From: Agromyces agglutinans
Lineage (GTDB): Bacteria; Actinomycetota; Actinomycetes; Actinomycetales; Microbacteriaceae
DNA: 64,000 bases
Direction: 5' to 3'
NCBI RefSeq assembly: GCF_009647605.1
Contig: NZ_WJIF01000005.1
Span: forward strand, 62,001 to 126,000
Shown here: positions 51,501-59,002 of the stretch, one piece after another
Layout: each line of letters starts with the position of its first letter
Position numbering within the stretch: the stretch's first letter is position 1
The notes under the pieces: generated by a model
Told to the model about the DNA's origin: nothing
The model's input: the letters and a program-made list of their open reading frames with translations, nothing else
Databases searched by the model: none
Program-made: the position numbers and the translations under genes

Positions 51501-52982
51501 GGGGTGCGGGGCGTCGTGGATCTCGTTGCCCCGCGCGACGTTGCCGACGCCGTCGAGCATCACGCCCGGGTTGTACGCCTTGTGGTAGTACGCGAAGTCG
51601 TGGATGTGCGAGTTCTCGACGCGGTTGCGGCCCGGCTCGAGCGTCGTCTTGTCGCCGCCCTGCAGCACGACCGGCACGCCGCCGATGTGGCGCAGGTGCG
51701 AGTCGACAACCGCGTGGTCGCGACCGCCGCGGTTCACGGGGATGCCGTCGTACGTGTAGCGGCCGGGCGAGTTGATGAGCACGCCGCCGTCGGCGAAGTT
51801 CCGGATGTCGGAGTTCGAGACCGTGACGTTGCTGCCGCCCAGGATGACGGCGGCGTTCGCCCGGCCGTACTCCATGACCAGTTCGTCGAAGGCGATGTGC
51901 GAGGCATCCGTGGTGCGGAGCATCGGCTCCTTCAGCATCGTGACGGTCGCCTCGGCGTCGCCGCTCAGGAACGCCTGGTTCGGCAGGAAGTACAGCAGGC
52001 CGGTGCCGCGATCGATGTAGTACTCACCGGGCGCGTCGAGCTCCTCGAGCAGGTTCTCGGCGAAGTGGAAGTCCTCGAACCAGGTCTTCATGAGGCCCGA
52101 CATCTCGCCGTAGCGCAGCGTGATGGTCTTGGCCTCGGTGTCGATCGACTCGACCCGGTTGTACGACCACTCCCAGCTGTAGCCGAAGATGCCGTCGAGC
52201 CAGATCTCGTCGGCGGCACCCCAGTACTGCGGGCGGTCGTAGGTGTAGCTGAACGTGCCGCCGCGCTCCTGCAGGTCGGGGTCGCCCTCCTGCGGACCCA
52301 CGTCGAGGATCTCGTCCATGCGCACGGTGCCGGCATTCGGCCACCGCGCGAGGGTCATCCCCTCGCCGGCGACGTAGAGCTCCATGGGCGGCACGGTGCT
52401 GACGTCGTTCGCCTTCCAGTACCCGTGCCGGCTGAGCTCGCCGAAGTCGGTGATGCCCACGGCCTCGAGGTCGAGCGCGAGCACCTTGCCGCGCGCGGAC
52501 TCGTCGACGATGCGGCCGAGGACGGCGTCGTCGGTCACGGGCGCGAAGCCGTCGCGGTCGAGCTCGAGGCCGCCGGTCAGGCGCGCCGTCTCCCCCGGGT
52601 ACGAGCGGTAGGTGATGGGCGCCTCGGCGGTGCCCGAGTCCTGCGCGCCGAGTTCGAACGTCGCGCTCCGCGCGTAGGTGCCCTCGCGCAGGTAGACGGT
52701 GACGCCGCCCGCCGGCAGCGGGCCCGCGGCCTTGAGCTCGCGGATCGCGTCGCGAGCCCCCTCGAGGGTGCGCAGCGGATGCTCCGGCGAGCCGTCGGCC
52801 GTGTCGTCGCCGTCCGGGGCGATGGTGAGGGTCGCGCCCGGTGCGGATGATTCGACGGCCGCTGGATCGGCCGCCGCACCGATCGCTGGATCAGGGGCCG
52901 GGTCGGGGGCCGCATGGGCCACGGTCGGCAGGCCGAAGACGAGCAGCCCGGTGATGACGAGTGCGGAGAGAGATCGCTTCAT
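48558..52982 (-). CDS. Secreted right-handed beta-helix protein, GH141-like, with Ig-like and LamG-like modules
   Basis: A 1474-aa exported protein. The signal peptide (MKRSLSALVITGLLVFGLP) ends near AHA-APD. Residues about 50-740 hold a beta-helix with repeated HDAPHPGIIVHGNDHLIERNE, NYFHDTGVGRLGVEGIYPDN and related turns, starting with the DGSPEHPLRTLEGARDAIREL motif common in GH141/parallel-beta-helix glycosidases. Then come two Big_2-type Ig modules, two concanavalin-like modules (TDFESGGNGWATDPN, GWYGFAVRSDR) and two C-terminal LWWGT repeats (MNLWWGTPGTVFRLYENG, ANLWWGTNATSYRFELDG). GH141 includes alpha-L-fucosidase activity, which fits the locus. A GntR operator lies in its promoter. 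Confidence 0.8.
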   Translation of the reverse strand: MKRSLSALVITGLLVFGLPTVAHAAPDPAPDPAIGAAADPAAVESSAPGATLTIAPDGDDTADGSPEHPLRTLEGARDAIRELKAAGPLPAGGVTVYLREGTYARSATFELGAQDSGTAEAPITYRSYPGETARLTGGLELDRDGFAPVTDDAVLGRIVDESARGKVLALDLEAVGITDFGELSRHGYWKANDVSTVPPMELYVAGEGMTLARWPNAGTVRMDEILDVGPQEGDPDLQERGGTFSYTYDRPQYWGAADEIWLDGIFGYSWEWSYNRVESIDTEAKTITLRYGEMSGLMKTWFEDFHFAENLLEELDAPGEYYIDRGTGLLYFLPNQAFLSGDAEATVTMLKEPMLRTTDASHIAFDELVMEYGRANAAVILGGSNVTVSNSDIRNFADGGVLINSPGRYTYDGIPVNRGGRDHAVVDSHLRHIGGVPVVLQGGDKTTLEPGRNRVENSHIHDFAYYHKAYNPGVMLDGVGNVARGNEIHDAPHPGIIVHGNDHLIERNEIYDICKAFQDLGAIYMNAGATPQQRGTVIRQNYFHDTGVGRLGVEGIYPDNLTMGLTIEENVFYRMGNAAIKSGSGDHITSRNNVFVDAHVPYDNYEMWMGDEPGNKVDTAYMPGWIELFEQNNGFVDTPYGEKYPELLTFFDENHYFPANNVFERNLTWNPTITRSDQVNEHGARDVKNLMNYADNWVANEDPGFVDWQAGDFRFAEDAAVFEQIPGFTAIPFDEIGTQGKVGHPASPDTIALEAIHLPAEQFTIDLGKTATFAAEAVPWNASNGEVAYASSDPAVATIDAAGLITALAPGETTITAVSAEDPAITDEALLIVADGDGVMHFTDFESGGNGWATDPNRNIVEDASGDRVYRIVNGANSQLPRDFTDYVLEFQVTTPEVVPEGGIMLMYDRTGANPGGYVRYRHLEAGSKWTIYGPQWQTLKEITLPAGEGLKPATQHDVRMVVKGSGIRVEVDGALAIDGPNPSATASGMVGFYVEQFTALDFDDVRFSIVPTAVTDLAVSPEQATLETGERRQLELTVTPSDATNPRVEWTSDAPDVAAVDEQGEVTALAAGTATITATSKADSSISATSTIEVRTAEHPSIDLVDQLGDAANWPVSEAVDFDEGSLRIDQEGVYGYSGETFGDGLLRFTAEVDAFDGGWYGFAVRSDRAGDPTWVNGNKGYLVVVKEDTIEFQSWKPQQTMIDVIPNTAIRAGEEHELEFGAVAVEGGTRLVLRVDGETVWSGLDAGATNPIAATGYLNVYHYVESNALRLAPVALDDGAVAAPGRAELSNTSGWIHGLHDGTYDVAMNLWWGTPGTVFRLYENGALVESRTLEPTTGMTQSTRIPFAGKPNGTYVYTGELVNSKGTTATSSTTVRVVDAAPAAPVVSHDDWDRDGTFTATANLWWGTNATSYRFELDGVVVGSGELAAATPWAQAVRLTVTGVAPGEHTLVAVFANANGETASKPVKVTVG

Positions 52983-53088
52983 TGCGAGGTTCCGGTCCTT
53001 CTGGAGTTGACCGCGGAACGCGGTGCTCGGTCGTGTGGACCCCGGCCCGCGCACCCGCGCGCGAGACCGGAGCGGTGGAACCCTCGCG

Positions 53089-53118
53089 ACACTACACTAA
53101 TCGATAATCGCCTATCAA
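53089..53118 (-). promoter_or_regulatory. Promoter of the beta-helix gene with GntR operator in the spacer
   Basis: On the minus strand TTGATA (53113-53118) and TAGTGT (53089-53094) are 18 bases apart. The spacer region carries TACACTAATCGATAATCGC (53093-53111), identical over 19 bases to the second ABC operon site and in the same position. The start codon is about 107 bases downstream. Confidence 0.78.
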
Positions 53119-54200
53119 GAGTCGATTCTCACCCGTGCCTCCAGCCCCAGGAACCGCCCGTACCGCGTCGCGGCATCGTCGATCGACTCGCGCTCGGGTG
53201 CCGCGAGCTCCCGGTACGGCGAGACCGAGAAGGTCACCGCCTTGGCCGCGGTCGTCCGCTTCATGGCGGCGACCAGCTGCCCGTCGACGAGGGCCATGCC
53301 GATCGCCGACTCGCGCCCGCGCGGCACGATGCCCTCGGCGTCGAGCACCCAGCGCGAGTCCTGGTAGCCGCGGTACATCTCGTCGAGCACCTGGAGAAGG
53401 TGACCGCGCGGCGCCGCCGCCGGAACCTCCGCCGAGGCATCCTCTGGGGTCTCCCCCGGTGCGTGCCAGAAGGTGCGCCCGTCGTGCTCGAACGAGGCGA
53501 GCCGGTCGCCGGCGGCGGCCGCGCCGCGACGCACGTCGGTCACGGTGAGGGTCGCCCAGTAGGCGAGGTCGCCCACCGTCGCCGGCCCATGCGCGGCGAA
53601 GTACCTCGCGGCGAGCTCGGCGAGCGCCTCGTCGCGCTCGAGGCGACGCGGCGCCGGCACGCGGTCGTCGAAGAGCGCATAGGTGTGCTCGCCGTCGCGC
53701 GGCGCGCCGCTGCACACGAGCGCGAGCATCTCGAGCCGCCCGAGCAGCAGCATGAGCTCGTGTCCCGTGAGGGCTTCGCCGCGTTCGGCGAGCGCCGCCG
53801 CGATCTCGGCGCGAGTGCGGTCGGATGCCTCGGCGAGGAGCTCCTCGATCGTGCGGGTGAGGGCCGGAAGGCGCGCTTCGAGGTGCCGCAGCTGGCTCTC
53901 GAAGACGGGCAGCACGCGCGGCGCGGTGAGCGCGAGCAGCCACGGCGCGTCGTCGGCGTGCACGTAGTGCCACGTCGGGCGCAGCACGTGCAGGCGCAGC
54001 ACGCGACCGTCGGCGAGCGCGCCGGCGAGATCGGATGCCTCGGGCGCGGCCGTGCGCGTGGCCACCGCCCACGCCGACTGCGACGCGTTCTCGGCCTGCA
54101 CGGCCAGCAGCGTGCGCACGATGTGCTCGGCGTCGCCCTCGGGGGCGGCGAGACGTTGCGAGCGCAGGCGCCATCGGGCCAGGTCATGGTCGGTCGTCAT
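53115..54200 (-). CDS. Winged-helix DNA-binding protein of the AlkZ/YcaQ-like family
   Basis: A 361-aa protein of the HTH_42 type. RSQRLAAPEGDAEHIVRTLLAVQAENASQSAWAVATR is the conserved N-terminal segment with the Gln residues seen in this family, LHVLRPTWHYVHADDAPWLLALTAPRV is a second family block, and EALAELAARYFAAHGPATVGDLAYWATLTVTDVRRG belongs to a later winged helix. Characterised relatives (AlkZ, YcaQ) are DNA glycosylases; catalytic status here is not shown. Its stop lies within the -35 element of the beta-helix promoter. Confidence 0.8.
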   Translation of the reverse strand: MTTDHDLARWRLRSQRLAAPEGDAEHIVRTLLAVQAENASQSAWAVATRTAAPEASDLAGALADGRVLRLHVLRPTWHYVHADDAPWLLALTAPRVLPVFESQLRHLEARLPALTRTIEELLAEASDRTRAEIAAALAERGEALTGHELMLLLGRLEMLALVCSGAPRDGEHTYALFDDRVPAPRRLERDEALAELAARYFAAHGPATVGDLAYWATLTVTDVRRGAAAAGDRLASFEHDGRTFWHAPGETPEDASAEVPAAAPRGHLLQVLDEMYRGYQDSRWVLDAEGIVPRGRESAIGMALVDGQLVAAMKRTTAAKAVTFSVSPYRELAAPERESIDDAATRYGRFLGLEARVRIDS

Positions 54201-54222
54201 GACTGCAGCGTACGATCCCGTC

Positions 54223-54606
54223 ATGGCTCGCGACCCGAACATCCCCGACGCGTTCGACGTCTACACGGTGGTCGTGCTGCGCCGCCCCTCCGACGCGCCC
54301 GAGCTCTCCGATGCCGAGCTCGACGACCTGCAGGCCCGGCACCTCGCCTATCGCGCCGAACTCGCGAGCCGCGGCCGGATCGTCGCGAACGGCCCGTTCC
54401 TGGCGCAGAGCGACCCGTCGTACCGCGGGATGTCGGTGTTCGCGTGCGATGCGGCCGAGGCGGCGAGGATGTCCGACGCCGACCCGTCGGTGATCGCCGG
54501 GCGGCTCGCCTACGACGTCATGGAGTGGTGGGTCGCCGCCGGTTCGCTCGCGTTCCCGGGTGCGAGCGGGCCGGTCGGCGATCGGCGGGAGCACCCCGCC
54601 GTGTGA
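54223..54606 (+). CDS. YCII-domain protein
   Basis: A 127-aa protein related to YCII: VYTVVVLRRPSDAPELSDAELDDLQARHLAYRAELASRGRIVANGPF is the family pattern, with the conserved His and the NGPF loop that replaces DGPF. TACGAT (54211-54216) lies six bases before the ATG and no ribosome site exists, so it is likely leaderless. It diverges from the AlkZ-like gene with a very short shared promoter region. Function unknown. Confidence 0.82.
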   Translation: MARDPNIPDAFDVYTVVVLRRPSDAPELSDAELDDLQARHLAYRAELASRGRIVANGPFLAQSDPSYRGMSVFACDAAEAARMSDADPSVIAGRLAYDVMEWWVAAGSLAFPGASGPVGDRREHPAV

Positions 54607-54628
54607 TCAAGGGAGCCCGATCGGTCCG

Positions 54629-55276
54629 TCAGGCCTCCGGCACCCGCCGGTCGTCCCGCCGGGAATCGGTGTCGTGCCGATCGGGCGCGATCGCGCGCGC
54701 GACCGCACGGAGATGAGCGCTCAGGCCGGCGCGATCGGGACGGGGATAGCCCGGCCCCGACGCAGCGAGGTTGTGGACGGCTCCCGTGACGAGGAATCCG
54801 AACGCCGCGGAATCGATGTCGGCCCGGACCCGCCCTCGATCCTGCTCGGACCGGAGGTAGGCCGCCACCGCCCCGCCGAGTCCTTCGAAAAAGCGCGCGG
54901 GTCCGTCGGCTTGCGCGATCCGGGCCGCCAGCCGGCTGCCGCCCAGCGACTCGGCGTGCGAGAGGGCGGAGGTCTCGGCGTCGAGGATCAGGCCGGCGAA
55001 CCGGTCGAGGTGGTCGCCGACCGACTCGTCGCCGGCGCCCTGCGCCCAGGTCGCGATGCCGCTGCCGAGTGCGCCGAGCTCGGCGACGGCCAGCTCGATC
55101 ACGAGCTCGTCGCGATCGTCGAAGACCTTGTAGATGAGCCCGACCGCGCAGCCAGCCTCCGCGGCGAGCCCGCGCATGGTCAGCGCGGATGCCCCGTCGC
55201 GGCGAACGATCGCACGGGCCCGGTCGACGAGATCGGCGCGGAGCCGCTCGGTCGCCTCAGCGGTGCGACGCGGCAC
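54629..55276 (-). CDS. TetR-family regulator
   Basis: A 215-aa regulator. DNA-binding residues about 8-58: RADLVDRARAIVRRDGASALTMRGLAAEAGCAVGLIYKVFDDRDELVIEL. The C-terminal part is a TetR ligand/dimer domain. The GTG at 55276 is used; an out-of-frame ATG at 55307 opens a 16-codon frame overlapping it. It lies downstream of the 55353-55763 gene on the same strand, whose promoter carries GTTCAC/GTGAAC repeats that may be its operator. Confidence 0.85.
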   Translation of the reverse strand: MPRRTAEATERLRADLVDRARAIVRRDGASALTMRGLAAEAGCAVGLIYKVFDDRDELVIELAVAELGALGSGIATWAQGAGDESVGDHLDRFAGLILDAETSALSHAESLGGSRLAARIAQADGPARFFEGLGGAVAAYLRSEQDRGRVRADIDSAAFGFLVTGAVHNLAASGPGYPRPDRAGLSAHLRAVARAIAPDRHDTDSRRDDRRVPEA

Positions 55277-55352
55277 GGTTCACCGGGTCGGGGGACTGCT
55301 GCGACATGGCGTTCAGGGTATCAGCGCGTTCCCGGCGCGATCACGGGGCGCA

Positions 55353-55763
55353 TCAGCGCTCGGAGGGCGGGACGGCGACGAATCCCTTACGGCACGATGC
55401 CGTCGTGACGGTCGCCCCGGCCTCGGCGTTCGCCGTGAGCGCGGCCTCCAGCAGCGGGCCCGGCGTGCCGAGGACGATGACCGACTCGAGTTCGGCCAGC
55501 TCGAAGGATCGGCTGATGAACGGACTGACGGCAATGAGGTGCGCCTCCGCCGCCTGCGTGCTGGGGTGGAGGGCGGCGATGGCCAGGCGGCTGCCGTCTT
55601 CGCTGACGCCGGCCGAAACCGAGATGGTGCCGTGGCCGGCCGAGCGCACGGCGGTCACGTAGTCGTCGAGGAGCGCCGGCACGCTCGGTTCCGCGCCGGG
55701 CCGCACTCGGTACACCGCCGAGAAGGACACCGGGACATGATGGTCGAGTTTCTGTGAATTCAT
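55353..55763 (-). CDS. Small protein of unknown function, two-repeat alpha/beta pattern
   Basis: A 136-aa protein (MNSQKLDHHVPVSFSAVYRVRPGAEPSVPALLDDYVTAVRSAGHGTISVSAGVSEDGSRLAIAAL). The pattern is compatible with a ferredoxin-like monooxygenase or DsbA-unrelated barrel half, but I cannot assign it. No signal peptide. A GTG at 55769 would add two residues. GTTCAC/GTGAAC half-sites overlap its 5' end, so it is probably controlled by the adjacent TetR. Confidence 0.65.
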   Translation of the reverse strand: MNSQKLDHHVPVSFSAVYRVRPGAEPSVPALLDDYVTAVRSAGHGTISVSAGVSEDGSRLAIAALHPSTQAAEAHLIAVSPFISRSFELAELESVIVLGTPGPLLEAALTANAEAGATVTTASCRKGFVAVPPSER

Positions 55764-55794
55764 GTTCACGACAGTACTGTGAACCCACGTTCAC
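55764..55794. promoter_or_regulatory. GTTCAC/GTGAAC operator-like repeats
   Basis: Half-sites GTTCAC (55764-55769), GTGAAC (55779-55784) and GTTCAC (55789-55794) make two overlapping inverted repeats. GTGAAC-CCAC-GTTCAC is perfect over 6 bp with a 4-base spacer, and the 10-bp palindrome ACAGTACTGT lies between the first two half-sites. These are plausible TetR operators. Confidence 0.65.
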
Positions 55795-55820
55795 GTCAAT
55801 CGCTCCGATCGTGCCGGCGA

Positions 55821-56324
55821 TCACCGCTGAGGGCGCCGGCCGAGCGCGGCGCTCAGGCCCCAGCCGACCAGGCCGACCACGACGCCGACGACGACGCCCG
55901 TGAACAGGCTGCTGATCGAGGCGAAGGTCCGCATGATGAGCGACTGCACGGTCGGATCGAGGTCGGCGAGGTTGCCGCCGAGCATGGGCGGCCGGTCGCC
56001 GAACGCGACACCCCAGAGCACCTGGTGCACGAGCGCCAGGAAGACGCCCGAGATCGCTCCGATGACGAGGAGGGTCACGAACGGCATCGGCACCCGGCGC
56101 CAGAGCACGACGGCGATCCAGACGGCGGGCGGTACGACGACGAAGAGCAGGTTCACGAACGTGCCCTCGTGCAGCAGGTCGAGGTCGTGGAGCACCACGC
56201 GCGGCACGGTGAGCAGTGCGAGGCCCACGAGCGCGAGGAAGGGCAAGCCGAGCCCGCGACGCCGGGCGGCGGGCGCGGCGGAACGGTCGGGACGAGCGGT
56301 GGATTCGATCGGTGAGGAGTTCAT
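55821..56324 (-). CDS. Four-helix membrane protein of unknown function
   Basis: A 167-aa protein with four hydrophobic segments (GLGLPFLALVGLALLTVPRVV, FVNLLFVVVPPAVWIAVVLW, FVTLLVIGAISGVFLALVHQVLWG, LFTGVVVGVVVGLVGWGLSAAL). No family is recognised. TAGCGT (56332-56337, minus strand) lies 7 bases upstream of the ATG, consistent with a leaderless start. Confidence 0.7.
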   Translation of the reverse strand: MNSSPIESTARPDRSAAPAARRRGLGLPFLALVGLALLTVPRVVLHDLDLLHEGTFVNLLFVVVPPAVWIAVVLWRRVPMPFVTLLVIGAISGVFLALVHQVLWGVAFGDRPPMLGGNLADLDPTVQSLIMRTFASISSLFTGVVVGVVVGLVGWGLSAALGRRPQR

Positions 56325-56479
56325 GGCATTCACGCTAGGAATTCCGCCCGGATCGGGGCATCCGTCTCGCGTCGCGACGTGCGTCACCGCGACGCGACCA
56401 TTCCGGTCGCCGCCGGGCGACCCGCCCGATCGCCTCCAGGCGACTGCCGTCGGCGCCGGCGACGGCCTACCCTCGAATC

Positions 56480-57697
56480 GTGACCGAGCGAGCACGACTC
56501 GAGCCTCGCGGCCGGATCCCGGCCGGAGCGGTCGACGCGCTCATCGGCGTCGGCGTCGCCGCCGTCATCTCGATCGTCATCAGCGCCGGCCAGGGCGGCC
56601 GGCAGCAGCCCGACGTGGTCGCCTACCTGTGGGCCGCCGGGCTCGGCGCGCTCATGCTCGTGCGACGGCGGCATCCGCTCATCGTGCTCGCCGTCAGCGC
56701 ACTCGGCCTCTTCGCCTACTACGCAGCCGGCTACCCCGCCGTCGGGCTCGCCGTGCCGGTCGCGGCGGCGCTCTGCTCGGCCGCCGAGTTCGGCCACCTC
56801 ATCGCCGCAGTCGCGACGGCCGCGACCGTCACCGTCGTCTCGGTCGCGTTCCGGCTGCTCGAGGGCCAGTCGTTCTCGCTCGTCGTCGGCTACGAACTCG
56901 TCGGGCACCTCGCCGTGATGGCCGGCGCCATCGCGTTCGGCGACGGGCTGCGTGCCCGGCGCGAGCTCCAGGCCGGTGCCCGACGGCTCGCGGAGCTCAC
57001 GGCGCAGCAGGCGCGCCTCGACGCCGAGGCGCACCTCCACGCCGAACGGCTCGCGATCGCCCGCGATCTCCACGACTCCGTCGGCCATGACGCCTCGGTG
57101 ATCTCGCTGCACGCCGAGGTCGCCCGCGAGGCCGTGGGCCGCGACGACGAGGCCGCCCGCCGCGCGCTCGAGCTCATCCGCTCCGCGGCGACGGCCATGC
57201 TCGTCGAACTGCGCCGCACGGTGACCCTGCTGCGCAACCCCGGCGAACGGCCGCGCGCCGTCGTGTCGCTCGAAGATCTCGACGAGCTGACGCGCTCCGC
57301 GACGGCGGCCGGATTCGAGGTGCGCACCACGGTCGACCCGACGCTGCTGCCCACGGCGGCCGGTGCACGGGCACTCTCATCGACGACGGAGGCCGCCGTG
57401 TACCGGATCGTGCAGGAGGCGATCACGAACGTCGTACGGCACTCGACGGGATCGCGCGTGGTCGTCACCGTCGCGCGCGACGGCCACGAGGTGGTCGCCG
57501 AGATCCGCGACGACGGCACGGCCGGCCCGCCTCCGGCCGATCGCTCGCCGGACCGCTCGCCGGAACCCGCCGCCACCGGAAACGGCCTCCGAGGCATGCG
57601 CGAACGTGCCGAGGCGCTCGGCGGCAGGCTCACTGCCGGCCCGGCGCCGGACGGATTCGCCGTACGTGCCGTACTGCCGCTGGAGGGCGCCGCATGA
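56480..57697 (+). CDS. Sensor histidine kinase (DesK/NarX type)
   Basis: A 405-aa kinase with about five N-terminal membrane segments (residues 15-165), a HisKA_3 box ERLAIARDLHDSVGHDASVISLHAEVAREA with the phosphorylated His, and a HATPase domain (VQEAITNVVRHSTGSRVVVTVARDGHEVVAEIRDDGT, GNGLRGMRERAEALGGRL). TACCCT (56468-56473) six bases before the GTG start suggests a leaderless message. The stop overlaps the response-regulator ATG, so the pair is co-translated. Confidence 0.9.
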   Translation: MTERARLEPRGRIPAGAVDALIGVGVAAVISIVISAGQGGRQQPDVVAYLWAAGLGALMLVRRRHPLIVLAVSALGLFAYYAAGYPAVGLAVPVAAALCSAAEFGHLIAAVATAATVTVVSVAFRLLEGQSFSLVVGYELVGHLAVMAGAIAFGDGLRARRELQAGARRLAELTAQQARLDAEAHLHAERLAIARDLHDSVGHDASVISLHAEVAREAVGRDDEAARRALELIRSAATAMLVELRRTVTLLRNPGERPRAVVSLEDLDELTRSATAAGFEVRTTVDPTLLPTAAGARALSSTTEAAVYRIVQEAITNVVRHSTGSRVVVTVARDGHEVVAEIRDDGTAGPPPADRSPDRSPEPAATGNGLRGMRERAEALGGRLTAGPAPDGFAVRAVLPLEGAA

Positions 57698-58344
57698 TCT
57701 CCGTGCTCATCGTCGACGACCAGGCACTCGTGCGCGCCGGCATCCGCGCGCTGCTCGAGACCGACCCCGACCTCGCGGTCGTCGGCGAGGCGGCCGACGG
57801 TCGCACGGCGGTCGCGCAGGCGGCCGCGCTGCGGCCCGACGTGGTGCTCATGGACATCCGGATGCCCGGCACCGACGGCCTCGCCGCCACGGCCGAGATC
57901 ACCGCGCGCCCCGACCTCGACGGCACGCGCATCATCATCCTCACCACCTTCGACGACGACGAGGACATCCTCGAGGCGATCGCGGCGGGTGCGGCCGGCT
58001 ACCTGCTGAAGGATGCCCCCGCGCAGGCGCTGCGCGATGCGGTGAAGACAGCGGCAGCCGGCGACAACCTGCTGGCGCCGCCGATCGCGCGCCGGGTCAT
58101 GGAGCACCTCGCCCGGTCGCCGGCGCCGCGCGCCCGCGACCCGCGGCTGGATGCGCTCAGCGAGCGCGAGCGCGAAGTGCTCGTGCGGGTCGCCGAGGGC
58201 GACACGAACGAGGAGATCGCCGCCGCGCTGCATCTGAGCCCGGCGACGGCGCGCACCTATGTGAGTCGCCTGCTCGCCCGGCTCGAGGTGCGCGACCGCA
58301 CGGCGCTCGCGATCCTCGCGCACCGATCCGGACTCATCGGCTGA
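57694..58344 (+). CDS. NarL-type response regulator
   Basis: A 216-aa regulator. The receiver domain has VLIVDDQALVRAG, the phospho-acceptor Asp in DVVLMDIRMPGTDG and FLLKDAP-like Lys (GYLLKDAPAQALR). The LuxR HTH is LSEREREVLVRVAEGDTNEEIAAALHLSPATARTYVSRLLARLEVRDR. It is coupled to the upstream kinase through an ATGA overlap. No target is evident. Confidence 0.92.
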   Translation: MISVLIVDDQALVRAGIRALLETDPDLAVVGEAADGRTAVAQAAALRPDVVLMDIRMPGTDGLAATAEITARPDLDGTRIIILTTFDDDEDILEAIAAGAAGYLLKDAPAQALRDAVKTAAAGDNLLAPPIARRVMEHLARSPAPRARDPRLDALSEREREVLVRVAEGDTNEEIAAALHLSPATARTYVSRLLARLEVRDRTALAILAHRSGLIG

Positions 58345-58492
58345 GCCGGGCTTCGTCCCTTCCGAGACCGCTTCCCGTCGGGCCAGTCCGCACGGGCGTC
58401 CACCGCACCGGCGTACGCAGGCTCGCGAGACGAGGCATCCGATGGGGGTGATCGAGGAGCTCGCGAACGCGTGACGCGCGCGCGAGGACGAC

Positions 58493-58981
58493 TCAGCCGA
58501 CGAACGTCTGCAGCGACGGCGGGATGACCCGGTTCTGCGCCCGCGCGTAGACGGTCGCCTTGGCGAGGAAGATCAGCATGAACTGCGCGTGGACCTCGAG
58601 CTGGGCACGCCTCGTTCGCCTGGTGCCGTCGGGCCGGGTGATCACGGCATCCCAGTCCTCGCCCGAGAAGGTGCCGAGCACCCGCTGCAGTTCGCGATCC
58701 AGCGCGTGGAAGTCGTCGAGGATCTCGGCGACGGTCGACCGATGCTGGCCCGGCGGTCGCGGCGGCGCCCAGTGCTGTTCCAGCTCGACGAACGCGTCGA
58801 GGTAGGAGCCCTGCATCTGCGCGCAGTCGTCGATCAGCTGGCCCCAGGTCAGCGTGTCGCCACCCAGGTTCCGGTCGAGGTCGGCGTCGGCGAGCTGCTC
58901 GAGGAGCGCATCGCGCATCAGGGCGAGCCCCGGCAGCCAGTCCTCGTACCGGGCTTCGAACTCCCATGCGGACGATTCCAC
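58493..58981 (-). CDS. DinB-like / mycothiol-dependent-type four-helix protein
   Basis: A 162-aa helical protein (WEFEARYEDWLPGLALMRDALLEQLADADLDRN, WGQLIDDCAQMQGSYLDAFVELEQHW, EILDDFHALDRELQRVLGTFSGEDWDAVI, VHAQFMLIFLAKATVYARAQN) with the helix order of DinB_2 proteins. The metal-binding His triad of DinB is not complete. GGGAGCG lies just upstream of the GTG start. Function uncertain. Confidence 0.65.
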   Translation of the reverse strand: MESSAWEFEARYEDWLPGLALMRDALLEQLADADLDRNLGGDTLTWGQLIDDCAQMQGSYLDAFVELEQHWAPPRPPGQHRSTVAEILDDFHALDRELQRVLGTFSGEDWDAVITRPDGTRRTRRAQLEVHAQFMLIFLAKATVYARAQNRVIPPSLQTFVG

Positions 58982-59002
58982 GATCGCTCCCTGCTCGCCG
59001 GC

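Noticed and set aside
48630..52850. 1406-codon open frame on the plus strand opposite the beta-helix gene
   Set aside because: It is the antisense shadow of a gene with a signal peptide and recognisable modules. The translation is Arg/Val/Asp-rich and without domain pattern.
53115..54200. AlkZ-like gene considered as a member of the fucose regulon because the operator abuts it
   Set aside because: The operator lies at its 3' end; the gene is transcribed toward the operator and its own promoter is near 54200.
58441..58473. Ten-codon frame MGVIEELANA in the gap after the second response regulator
   Set aside because: Too short, with no ribosome site and no promoter; most likely chance.
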